In this document: piece after piece, positions 5,721 to 12,394 of the stretch
How positions within the stretch are numbered: the first letter of the stretch is position 1
How the letters are laid out: each line of letters starts with the position of its first letter
Assembly: GCA_021798135.1 (NCBI GenBank)
Contig: JAJZYI010000052.1
Location: forward strand, 1 to 13,874
Source: Actinomycetes bacterium
GTDB taxonomy: Bacteria; Actinomycetota; Acidimicrobiia; Acidimicrobiales; UBA8190
Length of the DNA stretch: 13,874 nt
Reading direction: 5' to 3'
The notes under the pieces: generated by a model
Told to the model about the DNA's origin: nothing
The model's input: only the letters and a program-made list of their open reading frames with translations
Database searches by the model: none
Program-made: the position numbers and the translations under genes

Positions 5721-7700
5721 CCCGGCGCCCCGGTGCCGCTCGGCCAGCGTCACGAGCTCCCCGACGATGCGCGACAGCTCGAAGTCCTTGGGCGTGTAGA
5801 CGGCGGCGACGCCCTTGCCCCGCAGCACCTCGGCGTCGTCCGCGGGGATGATGCCGCCGACGACCACCGGGGCGTCGACGCCGCTGGCCCGCAGCCGGTC
5901 GACGACCTCGGGGACGAGCTCCAGGTGGCTGCCCGACAGGATCGAGATGCCGACGACGTCGACGTCCTCGTCGCGAGCGGCGGCAGCGATCTGCTCCGGG
6001 GTGAGGCGGATGCCCTGGTACACGACTTCGAACCCGGCGTCCCGGGCGGCGACGGCGATCTGCTCGGCGCCGTTGGAGTGCCCGTCGAGCCCGGGCTTCG
6101 CCACGAGCAGCCGGGGTGGCGCGCCGGTGCGCTCGGCGAGGGCCTTGGACCGGGCGACCGTGGCCGCCAGCTCGCTGCCGCGGTGGCCGACACCGCCGCC
6201 CACGCCGGTGGGCGCCCGGTACTCGCCGAAGACGTCGCGCAGCGTGTCGGCCCACTCGCCGGTGGTGCCGCCGGCGAGGGCGAGGGCGATGGTCGCCGGC
6301 ATGACGTTCGTGGCCGGGTCGGCGGCCGAGCGCCGCAGGTCGTGGAGCGCGCGGCGCACGGCGGCGCCGTCGCGCCCGGCCCGCCAGCGCTCCAGGTCGG
6401 CGCGCTGCTCGGCCTCGACGGCCGGGTCGACCTTCATGATCGCCGGGCTGTCGGCGTCGCTGGAGGCCAGCGGCGAGGGCTCGGTGGTGGTGAAGCAGTT
6501 GACCCCGACGACCTTGAGGTCCCCGGACTCGATGCGGCGCACCCGCTCGGCCTGGCTCGCCACCAGGCGGCGCTTCAGCTCCTCGACGGCGCCGAAGGCG
6601 CCGCCGAGGTCGAGCACCTCGGCGAGCTCGGCCCAGGCCGCGTCGGCCAGCTCCGCGGTGCGGGCCTCGACGACGTGGGAGCCGTCGAGGATGTCGTCGT
6701 ACTCGAGCAGGTCGGTCTCGTAGGCCAGCACCTGCTGGATCCGCAGCGACCACTGCTGGTCCCACGGGCGGGGGAGGCCCAGCGCCTCGTTCCATGCGGG
6801 GAGCTGGATGGCGCGCGCCCGGGCGCGCTTGGACAGCGTGACGCCCAGCGCCTCGAGCACGATGCGCTGCACGTTGTTCTCCGGCTGGGACTCGGTCAGG
6901 CCGAGGGAGTTGACCTGCACGCCGTAGCGGAAGCGCCGCAGCTTCGGGTCGGCGACGCCGTAGCGCTCGGCGCAGATGCGGTCCCACAGGCCGGCGAAGG
7001 CCCGGAGCTTGCAGGTCTCCTCGACGAAGCGGATGCCGGCGTTCACGAAGAACGAGATGCGGCCGACGACCGCCGGCAGCTCGTCCGGCGCGACCTTCCC
7101 CGACTCGCGCACGGCGTCGAGGACGCCGATGGCGGTGGCCAGCGCGAAGGCGATCTCCTGGACGGGCGTGGCCCCGGCCTCCTGCAGGTGGTAGCTGCAG
7201 ACGTTGATGGGGTTCCACTTCGGCACGTGCCGCACCGTGTGGGCCACCATGTCGACGATGAGGCGGCGGCTGGGCTCCGGCGGGAAGATGTACGTCCCGC
7301 GCGACAGGTACTCCTTGACGATGTCGTTCTGCGTGGTCCCCTGCAGCACGGCGGGGTCCACGCCGGTGCGCTCGGCGTGGGCGACGTAGAGGCCGAGCAG
7401 CCACGCCGCGGTGGCGTTGATCGTCATGGAGGTGTTCATGTCACCCACGGGGATGCCGTCCATCAGCTCGGCCATGTGGCCGAGGTGGGCGACGGGGACG
7501 CCGACCTTGCCGACCTCGCCGGCGGCCTGCGGGGCGTCGGGGTCGTAGCCGGTCTGCGTCGGGAGGTCGAAGGCGATCGACAGCCCCGTCTGGCCCTTGG
7601 CCAGGTTGCTCCGGTAGAGGGCGTTGGACGCACGGGCCGAGGAGTGGCCCGAGTACGTCCGCATCACCCAGGGCTTGTCACGTCTGGCAGAGGGGTCCAC
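5715..7700 (-). CDS. meaA: Coenzyme B12-dependent acyl-CoA mutase, MeaA/ethylmalonyl-CoA mutase type
   Basis: A 661-residue single-chain mutase. The catalytic TIM-barrel (about 10-490) has RTYSGHSSARASNALYR (14-30), AFDLPTQTGYDPD (43-55), QGTTQNDIVKEYLSRGTYIF (120-139), NVCSYHLQEAGATP and LPAWNEALGLPRPWDQQWSLR (300-320). The B12-binding domain (about 528-650) has KPGLDGHSNG (535-544; His541 is the likely cobalt ligand), SIL at 586-588 and GG at 615-616. FDLPTQTGYD and the fused B12 domain match ethylmalonyl-CoA mutase (Ecm, often called MeaA) rather than true methylmalonyl-CoA mutase, whose equivalent reads FDLATHRGYD. Ecm converts ethylmalonyl-CoA to methylsuccinyl-CoA. The GTG at 7700 is preferred over the one at 7706 because GGAG (7709-7712) then lies 8 nt away. 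The neighbouring 3-hydroxybutyryl-CoA dehydrogenase supports the pathway. Substrate is inferred, not proven. Confidence 0.9.
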   Translation of the reverse strand: MDPSARRDKPWVMRTYSGHSSARASNALYRSNLAKGQTGLSIAFDLPTQTGYDPDAPQAAGEVGKVGVPVAHLGHMAELMDGIPVGDMNTSMTINATAAWLLGLYVAHAERTGVDPAVLQGTTQNDIVKEYLSRGTYIFPPEPSRRLIVDMVAHTVRHVPKWNPINVCSYHLQEAGATPVQEIAFALATAIGVLDAVRESGKVAPDELPAVVGRISFFVNAGIRFVEETCKLRAFAGLWDRICAERYGVADPKLRRFRYGVQVNSLGLTESQPENNVQRIVLEALGVTLSKRARARAIQLPAWNEALGLPRPWDQQWSLRIQQVLAYETDLLEYDDILDGSHVVEARTAELADAAWAELAEVLDLGGAFGAVEELKRRLVASQAERVRRIESGDLKVVGVNCFTTTEPSPLASSDADSPAIMKVDPAVEAEQRADLERWRAGRDGAAVRRALHDLRRSAADPATNVMPATIALALAGGTTGEWADTLRDVFGEYRAPTGVGGGVGHRGSELAATVARSKALAERTGAPPRLLVAKPGLDGHSNGAEQIAVAARDAGFEVVYQGIRLTPEQIAAAARDEDVDVVGISILSGSHLELVPEVVDRLRASGVDAPVVVGGIIPADDAEVLRGKGVAAVYTPKDFELSRIVGELVTLAERHRGAGA

Positions 7701-7708
7701 GCGCACGT

Positions 7709-7712
7709 CTCC
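7709..7712 (-). promoter_or_regulatory. Ribosome binding site that decides the mutase start
   Basis: The minus strand reads GGAG, then ACGTGCGC, then GTG (7700). The 8-nt spacing favours the second of two in-frame GTG codons; the first (7706) is only 2 nt from GGAG. Confidence 0.5.
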
Positions 7713-7914
7713 ATTCTCGCCCAGACCGGCACCGGCCGCGGACGGGCCGCCTGTGGCGGTGCCGCGACCGCGCCCGGTCACGGCCGATCGCACCGCTGCC
7801 GCGCTGGCGGGTGCGGGCACGCCGGACGCCGTTCCCGGCCGCCGTGCCCGGGTGCCCGCTTCCGGTGCAGCCGACGAGTGGCCCGGGTGCGAGCACTGGC
7901 GCCGGCCTTCCGCC

Positions 7915-7980
7915 GGCAGCCGTGGCCGTCGATCTGGCAGCCGTGGCCGTCGGCCGTCGAGCCGTCGAGCCGTCGAGCCG
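7915..7980. repeat. Short tandem repeats after the 3-hydroxybutyryl-CoA dehydrogenase stop
   Basis: Two exact 17-bp copies of GGCAGCCGTGGCCGTCG (7915-7931 and 7936-7952) are followed by GCCGTCGA three times in a row (7953-7976) plus a partial GCCG. The array ends 5 nt from the stop codon (7986-7988, minus strand). The rest of the 285-nt gap (7701-7985) is GC-rich; I see no gene or clear promoter in it beyond the mutase ribosome binding site. Confidence 0.75.
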
Positions 7981-7985
7981 AGAGC

Positions 7986-8840
7986 CTACTTGCGGTAGTC
8001 GTAGAAGCCGCGACCGGACTTCCGGCCGAGCTGCTCGGCGGTGACCATCCGGCGCAGCAGCGGGACGGCGGCGTAGTTCGGGTCGCGGAACTCGTCGTAC
8101 AGGGCGTCGAGGATGGCCAGGCTCGTGTCGAGGCCGACCAGGTCGAGCAGGGCGAACGGGCCCATGGGGAACCCGCAGCCGCCCTTCATCGCCGTGTCGA
8201 TGTCCTCCATCGTCGCCACGCCCTGCTCCAGCAGGCGCACGGCGTTGTTCAGGTAGGGGAACAGCAGGGCGTTCACGATGAACCCGGCCTGGTCCTTCAC
8301 GTCGACCGGGGTCTTGCCGCAGGCCTCGGCGAAGGCACGGACCGCCGCCATCGTGTCGTCGCTGGCGGTGAGCGGCCGGACGAGCTCCACCAGGGACATG
8401 ACCGGCGCGGGGTTGAAGAAGTGGACGCCGCAGACCTTGTCGGGCCGGCCCGTCTCCATGGCCAGCTCCACCACCGGCAGCGTGGACGTGTTGGTGGCCA
8501 GGATGGTCTGGTCCCCGCAGATCCGGTCGAGCTCGCTGAACAGGTGCTTCTTGACCGCCAGGTCCTCCACGACGGACTCGAGCACGAGGTCACAGGTGGC
8601 GACCTCGCCGAGGTCCGACACGGCCCGGACCCTGCTGAGCGCCGCGTCACGGTCCTCGGCAGCGAGCTTGCCCTTGTCGACCTGGCGGTTCAGGGACTTC
8701 TCCATGCCGGCGAGCATCGCGTCGGCCGTGGCCTGGGCCCGCGACCGCAGCACCACCTCGAAGCCGTTGACGGCGGCGGTCTCCGCGATGCCGGCGCCCA
8801 TGATCCCCGAACCAACGATTCCCACGCGCTTGATCGACAT
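7986..8840 (-). CDS. 3-hydroxybutyryl-CoA dehydrogenase (3-hydroxyacyl-CoA dehydrogenase family)
   Basis: A 284-residue cytosolic enzyme interconverting acetoacetyl-CoA and 3-hydroxybutyryl-CoA. The Rossmann domain starts VGIVGSGIMGAGIAE (GxGxxG, 10-15). Active-site segments are NTSTLPV (Ser119), GVHFFNPAPVMSLVE (His140, Asn143, Glu152) and GFIVNALLFPYLN (Asn190). The C-terminal domain carries GCGFPMGPFALLDLVGLD and ends KSGRGFYDY. Length and order match single-domain HBD/PaaH proteins. After beta-strand 2 the sequence is VVLRSRAQ: no acidic residue, but two arginines, which suggests NADP(H). The ATG at 8840 is chosen because the protein then starts directly at the first strand; TTG 8849 and GTG 8846 are in-frame alternatives. 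There is no Shine-Dalgarno; TAACAT lies 8 nt upstream. It is 72 nt after the SDR gene and upstream of the mutase on the same strand. A role in the ethylmalonyl-CoA pathway is inferred. Confidence 0.9.
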   Translation of the reverse strand: MSIKRVGIVGSGIMGAGIAETAAVNGFEVVLRSRAQATADAMLAGMEKSLNRQVDKGKLAAEDRDAALSRVRAVSDLGEVATCDLVLESVVEDLAVKKHLFSELDRICGDQTILATNTSTLPVVELAMETGRPDKVCGVHFFNPAPVMSLVELVRPLTASDDTMAAVRAFAEACGKTPVDVKDQAGFIVNALLFPYLNNAVRLLEQGVATMEDIDTAMKGGCGFPMGPFALLDLVGLDTSLAILDALYDEFRDPNYAAVPLLRRMVTAEQLGRKSGRGFYDYRK

Positions 8841-8848
8841 GGACACCA

Positions 8849-8854
8849 ATGTTA
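8849..8854 (-). promoter_or_regulatory. TANNNT -10 box before the 3-hydroxybutyryl-CoA dehydrogenase
   Basis: The minus strand reads TAACAT, then 8 nt, then ATG (8840). It suggests a leaderless or near-leaderless transcript. An own promoter would make the SDR-to-dehydrogenase link loose. No clear -35. Confidence 0.42.
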
Positions 8855-8912
8855 CCGCGCAGTCAGCGTTCGAGCCCGGCGACGCGGAGCGGTCGGCGGC
8901 CGCCGGGCCGGA

Positions 8913-9803
8913 TCAGCCCGCGTGCAGGTCGCCCAGCAGCCGCCGGGCGGTGCGCGTGGCCGCCGCGAGGACGACGGTCGGCGCCAGGCGGTACCCGCGC
9001 CAGGCGTTGCGGGCGACGGACGGAGCGACCACGAGGGCGCGGTTGCGGGCGACGCCGTCCAGGGCGTCCCGGGCCAGGGCGTCGGGCGTGTAGAGGCCAC
9101 CGGGCACGCGGCGGAGCAGCTCCCGGCCCGGGCGCGGGCCCGGCAGGCCCTCGTTCACGTGGTCGAGCAGCGGCGTGTCCACGAAGCCGGGGCACAGCGC
9201 GGTGACCCGGACCCCGTTGCAGGCGGCCTCGGCCCGCAGGCTGATGCTCAGGCCCACCACGGCGTGCTTGGTGGCGGCGTACGGCACCAGCGTCGGCGAC
9301 GGGAACAGGCCAGCGAGCGAGGCGGTGTTCACGATGTGCCCCGATCCCTGGCGGACCATCCGGGGGTAGGCGGCGGCCACCCCGTGCACCACGCCGCGGA
9401 GGTTCACGTCGATGACCCGGTCCCAGTGGGCCACGGACAGCTGCGCCGTGTCGCCGCCGACGGCCACGCCGGCGTTGTTGAACAGGTAGTCGAGCCGCAC
9501 GTGGTCCGACGCGACCCGCTCCACCAGGTCGGCCACGGCGTCGGCGTCGCGCACGTCCAGCTCGGCCGCCGTCACGGACCCGGGGGAGCGGGGACCGATC
9601 TCGGCGGCTGCGGCTGCCGCGGCGGCGAGGTCGACGTCGGCCAGCACCACCGTGGCGCCCCGCGCCGCGAGCTCGGCGCCGAGTGCCCTGCCGATGCCCG
9701 ATCCGCCACCGGTGACGATCGCCGTCCGGCCGTCGAAGCGCTCCCGGAGCGGGTCGACGCGGCGAGCCGGTGGCGGTGCGGCCGAGGCTGGCTCCGTGGT
9801 CAT
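8913..9803 (-). CDS. Short-chain dehydrogenase/reductase (SDR)
   Basis: A 296-residue classical SDR. The dinucleotide-binding motif is TGGGSGIG (31-38). NNAG is at 109-112, the catalytic Ser is Ser162 in NTASLAG, and the active-site pair is Tyr175-x3-Lys179 (YAATK). The post-catalytic CPGFVDTPLL (204-213) is typical. Asp56 at the end of strand 2 (VLADVD) points to NAD(H). An extension of about 23 residues precedes the core, and the C-terminus (about 245-296) is Arg/Ala-rich with a moderately hydrophobic helix, as in actinobacterial SDRs of unknown substrate. The substrate cannot be read from sequence; association with the CoA-ester genes downstream is only positional. ATG 9803 has no Shine-Dalgarno but TAGGCT 6 nt upstream. 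A 12-bp palindrome (CGGCGGCCGCCG, 8894-8905) lies just past the stop. Confidence 0.87.
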   Translation of the reverse strand: MTTEPASAAPPPARRVDPLRERFDGRTAIVTGGGSGIGRALGAELAARGATVVLADVDLAAAAAAAAEIGPRSPGSVTAAELDVRDADAVADLVERVASDHVRLDYLFNNAGVAVGGDTAQLSVAHWDRVIDVNLRGVVHGVAAAYPRMVRQGSGHIVNTASLAGLFPSPTLVPYAATKHAVVGLSISLRAEAACNGVRVTALCPGFVDTPLLDHVNEGLPGPRPGRELLRRVPGGLYTPDALARDALDGVARNRALVVAPSVARNAWRGYRLAPTVVLAAATRTARRLLGDLHAG

Positions 9804-9809
9804 GGTGGC

Positions 9810-9836
9810 AGCCTACGACTGCTGAGCAACGGTCAA
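9810..9836 (-). promoter_or_regulatory. Promoter of the SDR gene, leaderless type
   Basis: The minus strand has TTGACC (9831-9836), 15 nt, TAGGCT (9810-9815), 6 nt, then ATG 9803. The -35-like box is short-spaced; TTGTTG (9834-9839) with an 18-nt spacer is an alternative. It shares an 87-nt divergent gap with the PepE-like gene. Confidence 0.5.
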
Positions 9837-9877
9837 CAATCCTGCGGGTGGCGTCCCTCCCCCGCGGCGCCGTCTCC

Positions 9878-9883
9878 TACAGT
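9878..9883 (+). promoter_or_regulatory. TANNNT -10 box for the PepE-like gene
   Basis: TACAGT is followed by 7 nt and then the ATG at 9891. There is no Shine-Dalgarno, so a leaderless message is likely. No -35 is recognised. Confidence 0.45.
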
Positions 9884-9890
9884 GTCGGCC

Positions 9891-10568
9891 ATGACCAGTC
9901 GACGCGGCCTGCTGGCGCTCGTGGGGGGCGAGGAGTGGACGCCGGGGTGCGAGGTGTTCGACGCCGAGCTGCTGGCGGCGTCGGGAGGCGACGAGGTGGC
10001 CGTGCTGCCGACGGCCGCCGCCTACACCTACCCGGAGAAGGCCGTGGCGGCCGCCGAGGCGTGGTTCGCCGGGCTCGGCGGCCGCGTCAGGCCGGTCATG
10101 GTCCTCGACCGTGCCGGCGCCCAGGACGCGGCGCTGGCCGAGCAGGTGCGGGCCAGCCGGTTCGTCTACCTCGGTGGCGGCTCCCCCATGCACCTGCGGT
10201 CGGTGCTGAAGGGCTCGGCGGTCTGGCAGGCGCTGGTCGACGCGCACGCGGAGGGCGCGGTGGTGGCGGGCTCGTCGGCGGGGGCCATGGTCCTGACGGA
10301 CCCGATGGTCGACCCGCGGGGCGGGGCGCTCACCGTCGGCCTCGGGCTGGTCACCGGCGTCGCCGTCGTGCCGCACTTCGGCCACGAGAACGCCGAGAAG
10401 GTGCACCGCTCCATCACCCTGGCCTCGCCCGACCTGGCCGTCGTCGGCGTGCCGGAGCGCTGCGCGCTCCTGCGCGACCCCGACGGCACGTGGCGCGCCG
10501 CCGGCGAGGGCACCGTCAGGGTTTTCGTGGGCGGGGAGCCCGCCGGGTTCGACTCGCTGCCGCACTGA
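9891..10568 (+). CDS. Peptidase S51 / dipeptidase E-like protein (type 1 glutamine amidotransferase-like fold)
   Basis: A 225-residue cytosolic protein with the layout of the PepE/cyanophycinase group. Seen directly: EVAVLPTAAAY (35-45), FVYLGGGSPMHL (91-102), the nucleophile elbow GSSAGAM (127-133; Ser129), and VVPHF (159-163) with His162 as likely catalytic base. The family comprises serine peptidases such as aspartyl dipeptidase E and cyanophycinase. The length fits the PepE side rather than the longer cyanophycinases. The exact substrate is unknown and a non-peptidase role cannot be excluded. The ATG start lacks a Shine-Dalgarno and follows TACAGT by 7 nt. It is divergent from the SDR gene, and a 42-bp repeat array starts about 20 nt after the stop codon. 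Confidence 0.83.
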   Translation: MTSRRGLLALVGGEEWTPGCEVFDAELLAASGGDEVAVLPTAAAYTYPEKAVAAAEAWFAGLGGRVRPVMVLDRAGAQDAALAEQVRASRFVYLGGGSPMHLRSVLKGSAVWQALVDAHAEGAVVAGSSAGAMVLTDPMVDPRGGALTVGLGLVTGVAVVPHFGHENAEKVHRSITLASPDLAVVGVPERCALLRDPDGTWRAAGEGTVRVFVGGEPAGFDSLPH

Positions 10569-10587
10569 CGCGCGCACCGGTCGGGCC

Positions 10588-10713
10588 ATGCCGCGAGACG
10601 GCCGATCCGGACCGCGCGCTGGGCGGGCCATGCCGCGTGGCGGTCGATCCGGACCGCGCGCTGGGCGGGCCATGCCGCGTGGCGGTCGATCCGGACCGCG
10701 CGCCGGGCGGGAC
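10588..10713. repeat. 42-bp tandem repeat, three copies plus fragments
   Basis: Units start at 10588, 10630 and 10672, each with ATGCCGCG, followed by a GATCCGGACCGCGCGC core and GGGCGGGCC near the end. Copies 2 and 3 are almost identical. Partial units flank the array (GTCGGGCC before, GACCGCGTGGCGG after, to about 10733). The period is a multiple of three, so the array stays open in several frames, but no ribosome binding site or conserved protein supports translation. Confidence 0.85.
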
Positions 10714-10734
10714 CGCGTGGCGGCCCCGCCCACG

Positions 10735-10754
10735 GCCCGGCACCGTCACCGGGC
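10735..10754. terminator. Bidirectional terminator-like hairpin
   Basis: GCCCGG (10735-10740) and CCGGGC (10749-10754) form a 6-bp perfect stem around an 8-nt loop, extendable by a G-U and a C-G pair. It lies between the convergent PepE-like and cyclophilin genes, 17 nt from the latter's stop. No U-tract on either side. Confidence 0.4.
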
Positions 10755-10771
10755 TGCGCGGGCGGACCCCG

Positions 10772-11329
10772 TCAGTCCTGGTGCTCGGTGATGGTCACCG
10801 ACTCGATGGTGACCCGTTCGGTCGGCTTGCCCGACCGGGTGCCCACCGCGTCGATGGCGGCAACCGTGTCGAGGCCGGCGACGACCTTGCCGAACAGCGA
10901 GTACTGCGGCGGCAGGCGCATCCCGTCGGGGCCGCTGATGACGAAGAACTGGCTGCCGTTGGTGTCGGGCCCGGCGTTGGCCATGGCGAGCGAGCCCAGC
11001 TCGTAGCGGCCCGGCGGCGGCAGCTCGTCGGCGAAGCGGTAGCCGGGTCCGCCGGTGCCCGTGCCCGTGGGGTCGCCGCCCTGCAGGACGAACCCCGGGA
11101 TGACCCGGTGGAAGACGATGCCGTCGAAGTAGTGATACCGGGCCAGGAACACGAAGCTGTTCACCGTCCGCGGGGCTGCCTGGGGGTCGAGGGCGATGGT
11201 CATGGCGCCCTTGGACGTCACCATCTCGGCGGTGTAGCGGTGCGACGGGTCGATGCACATGGGCGGCTCGGCGTCGAACGTGCGACGTGCGGGGCTGGAG
11301 CCGTCGGCGGCGGGGCAGGGCACGGTCAT
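10772..11329 (-). CDS. Cyclophilin-type peptidyl-prolyl isomerase (cytosolic)
   Basis: A 185-residue cyclophilin with no signal peptide or membrane segment, so probably cytosolic. The cyclophilin core shows VNSFVFLARYHYFDG (56-70), VFHRVIPGFVLQGGDPTGTG (72-91), GSLAMANAGPDTNGSQFFV (112-130) and LPPQYSLFGKVV (139-150). Arg75, Phe80, Gln83 and Phe128 match the standard active-site Arg, Phe, Gln and Phe. The position of the cyclosporin-contact Trp of human CypA is not Trp here. The N-terminal 30 residues include two Cys (CPAADG and MCIDPSH), a spacing worth noting. Start ATG 11329 has GAGGAG (11335-11340) 5 nt upstream. It is 64 nt downstream of a second cyclophilin gene on the same strand, so the two are probably co-transcribed paralogues. 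Confidence 0.9.
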   Translation of the reverse strand: MTVPCPAADGSSPARRTFDAEPPMCIDPSHRYTAEMVTSKGAMTIALDPQAAPRTVNSFVFLARYHYFDGIVFHRVIPGFVLQGGDPTGTGTGGPGYRFADELPPPGRYELGSLAMANAGPDTNGSQFFVISGPDGMRLPPQYSLFGKVVAGLDTVAAIDAVGTRSGKPTERVTIESVTITEHQD

Positions 11330-11393
11330 GGCCGCTCCTCGGGTCGGTGGGTGGTGGTGGCCGCGCCGGCCGGGCAGCCCGGACCGGCGTGGC

Positions 11394-12311
11394 TCACGAG
11401 GTCGTGATCGTCACCTTCAGCATGCGGTGGATGACGCTCGGGGTTCCCCCCGCGGTGCCGTCGGCGCTGATCTTCTGCACCACGGGCATGCCCGAGGCGA
11501 CGTGGCCGAACAGGACGTAGTCCGGCGGCAGCGACTCGCCCGAGGGGCCCGTCACGATGAAGAACTGGCTGCCGTTGGTGCTCGGGTCGGTGGTGCCGGA
11601 GCTGCTGTTGGCCATGGCCACGGAGCCGAGCGGGTACTGCTGGGCAGGGTTGGGCGCCGGCGGCGGCCCGTGCTCGGTGAACTGGTAGCCCGGCCCGCCG
11701 GCCCCGGTGCCGGTGGGGTCGCCGCCCTGCACGACGAAGCCGGGGATGACCCGGTGGAACGTGACGCAGTTGAAGAAGCCGTGGTCGGCGAGGAACACGA
11801 AGCTGTTCACGGCGATCGGCGCCGCCTTGGGGTCGAGCGCCATGGTGAACGTGCCCACGTCGGTCTGCACCGTGGCCGTGTAGGTCTTGGAGGTGCTGAC
11901 GGTCATGGGCGGCGGCGACGAGTAGCTGGGCTTGTTCAGCGCCGCCTTGGGGTTCGACGGGCACCCGGCGGCCGCCGCCACCTTGTCGACGGCGGCCTGC
12001 GTGTCGGCCGGGCCGGACGACGTGGAGGACCCGGACGAGGTCGACGACGACGCCGACCCGGACGAGCTCGACGACGATGCCGAGCTGGACGACGGGGTGC
12101 CGGACGACGTGGCCGACGCCGCCTTGGCGGCGGACTTCTTCGCGGGGGTGCTCGACCCGGACGTGGCGAAGTAGATCCCGATCGCCGCGGCCACCAGCAC
12201 CGCCACGATGGCTCCCCGCCGGGTGACCTGCCTCCGCCGCCGCTCCCGGTCGAGCTGTTCCTGCCGGGCCTGCCTGTTGGCCCGCTTGCGGGCTCGTTTG
12301 TCGCTGGGCAC
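11394..12311 (-). CDS. Membrane-anchored cyclophilin-type peptidyl-prolyl isomerase
   Basis: A 305-residue cyclophilin. The N-terminus is strongly basic (PSDKRARKRANRQAR... to about residue 32), followed by one membrane helix (about 34-49). Next come a Ser-rich tether (about 65-100) and a Cys-containing segment (AAGCPSNP). The catalytic domain (about 145-305) has TFHRVIPGFVVQGGDPTGTG (184-203), GSVAMANSSSG, TNGSQFFIVTG (245-255) and LPPDYVLFGHV (261-271). Topology is probably N-in with the isomerase outside the membrane. The start is the GTG at 12311, giving VPSDKRARKR, which matches how actinobacterial homologues begin. The open frame reaches a GTG-less upstream segment (SWCTARRLPWCA) that crosses the promoter box and looks non-coding. 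No Shine-Dalgarno; TACCGT lies 8 nt upstream. Divergent from lysC. Confidence 0.9.
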   Translation of the reverse strand: MPSDKRARKRANRQARQEQLDRERRRRQVTRRGAIVAVLVAAAIGIYFATSGSSTPAKKSAAKAASATSSGTPSSSSASSSSSSGSASSSTSSGSSTSSGPADTQAAVDKVAAAAGCPSNPKAALNKPSYSSPPPMTVSTSKTYTATVQTDVGTFTMALDPKAAPIAVNSFVFLADHGFFNCVTFHRVIPGFVVQGGDPTGTGAGGPGYQFTEHGPPPAPNPAQQYPLGSVAMANSSSGTTDPSTNGSQFFIVTGPSGESLPPDYVLFGHVASGMPVVQKISADGTAGGTPSVIHRMLKVTITTS

Positions 12312-12319
12312 GGCGCACC

Positions 12320-12325
12320 ACGGTA
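12320..12325 (-). promoter_or_regulatory. TANNNT -10 box for the membrane cyclophilin
   Basis: The minus strand reads TACCGT, then 8 nt, then GTG 12311, consistent with a leaderless transcript. The box abuts the left arm of the inverted repeat at 12327-12360. Confidence 0.47.
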
Positions 12326-12326
12326 G

Positions 12327-12360
12327 CCGACGGGCGGTGCACCAGGACACCGCCCGTCGG
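12327..12360. promoter_or_regulatory. Perfect 13-bp inverted repeat between divergent promoters (operator candidate)
   Basis: CCGACGGGCGGTG (12327-12339) and CACCGCCCGTCGG (12348-12360) are exact inverted copies separated by 8 nt (CACCAGGA). The dyad lies between the -10 boxes of the membrane cyclophilin (12320-12325, minus) and lysC (12381-12386, plus). It would cover the -35 area of the cyclophilin promoter and the upstream edge of the lysC one. An operator for a dimeric regulator fits this placement; a simple hairpin is the alternative. Confidence 0.55.
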
Positions 12361-12380
12361 GGGCCCAGGCGCGCACCGGC

Positions 12381-12386
12381 TAGCGT
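12381..12386 (+). promoter_or_regulatory. TANNNT -10 box for lysC
   Basis: TAGCGT is followed by 8 nt (CGGGCGCC) and the GTG start at 12395. No Shine-Dalgarno is present, so a leaderless lysC message is likely. Confidence 0.47.
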
Positions 12387-12394
12387 CGGGCGCC

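Noticed and set aside
5715..7700. Methylmalonyl-CoA mutase or isobutyryl-CoA mutase large subunit
   Set aside because: The FDLPTQTGYD segment and the fused B12 domain in a chain of about 660 residues fit the Ecm/MeaA type better; Icm large subunits lack the B12 domain. A phylogeny would be decisive.
7701..7985. Small gene in the gap between the mutase and the 3-hydroxybutyryl-CoA dehydrogenase
   Set aside because: Frames here are short, Arg/Ala/Gly-rich, lack ribosome binding sites and overlap the short repeats.
5172..10568. A continuous plus-strand open frame of about 1,800 codons
   Set aside because: It runs antisense through the mutase, dehydrogenase and SDR genes, which have full conserved motifs on the minus strand. 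Long antisense frames are common at this GC content. Only its last 226 codons (from 9891) are a real gene.
9891..10568. Cyanophycinase as the specific call
   Set aside because: The nucleophile motif fits, but the protein is short for cyanophycinases and no cyanophycin synthetase is in view, so only the S51/PepE-like family is claimed.
12312..12350. Longer membrane cyclophilin starting near 12350
   Set aside because: The extra 13 residues would be encoded across the -10 box and the left arm of the inverted repeat. The GTG at 12311 gives the expected PSDKRARKR start.
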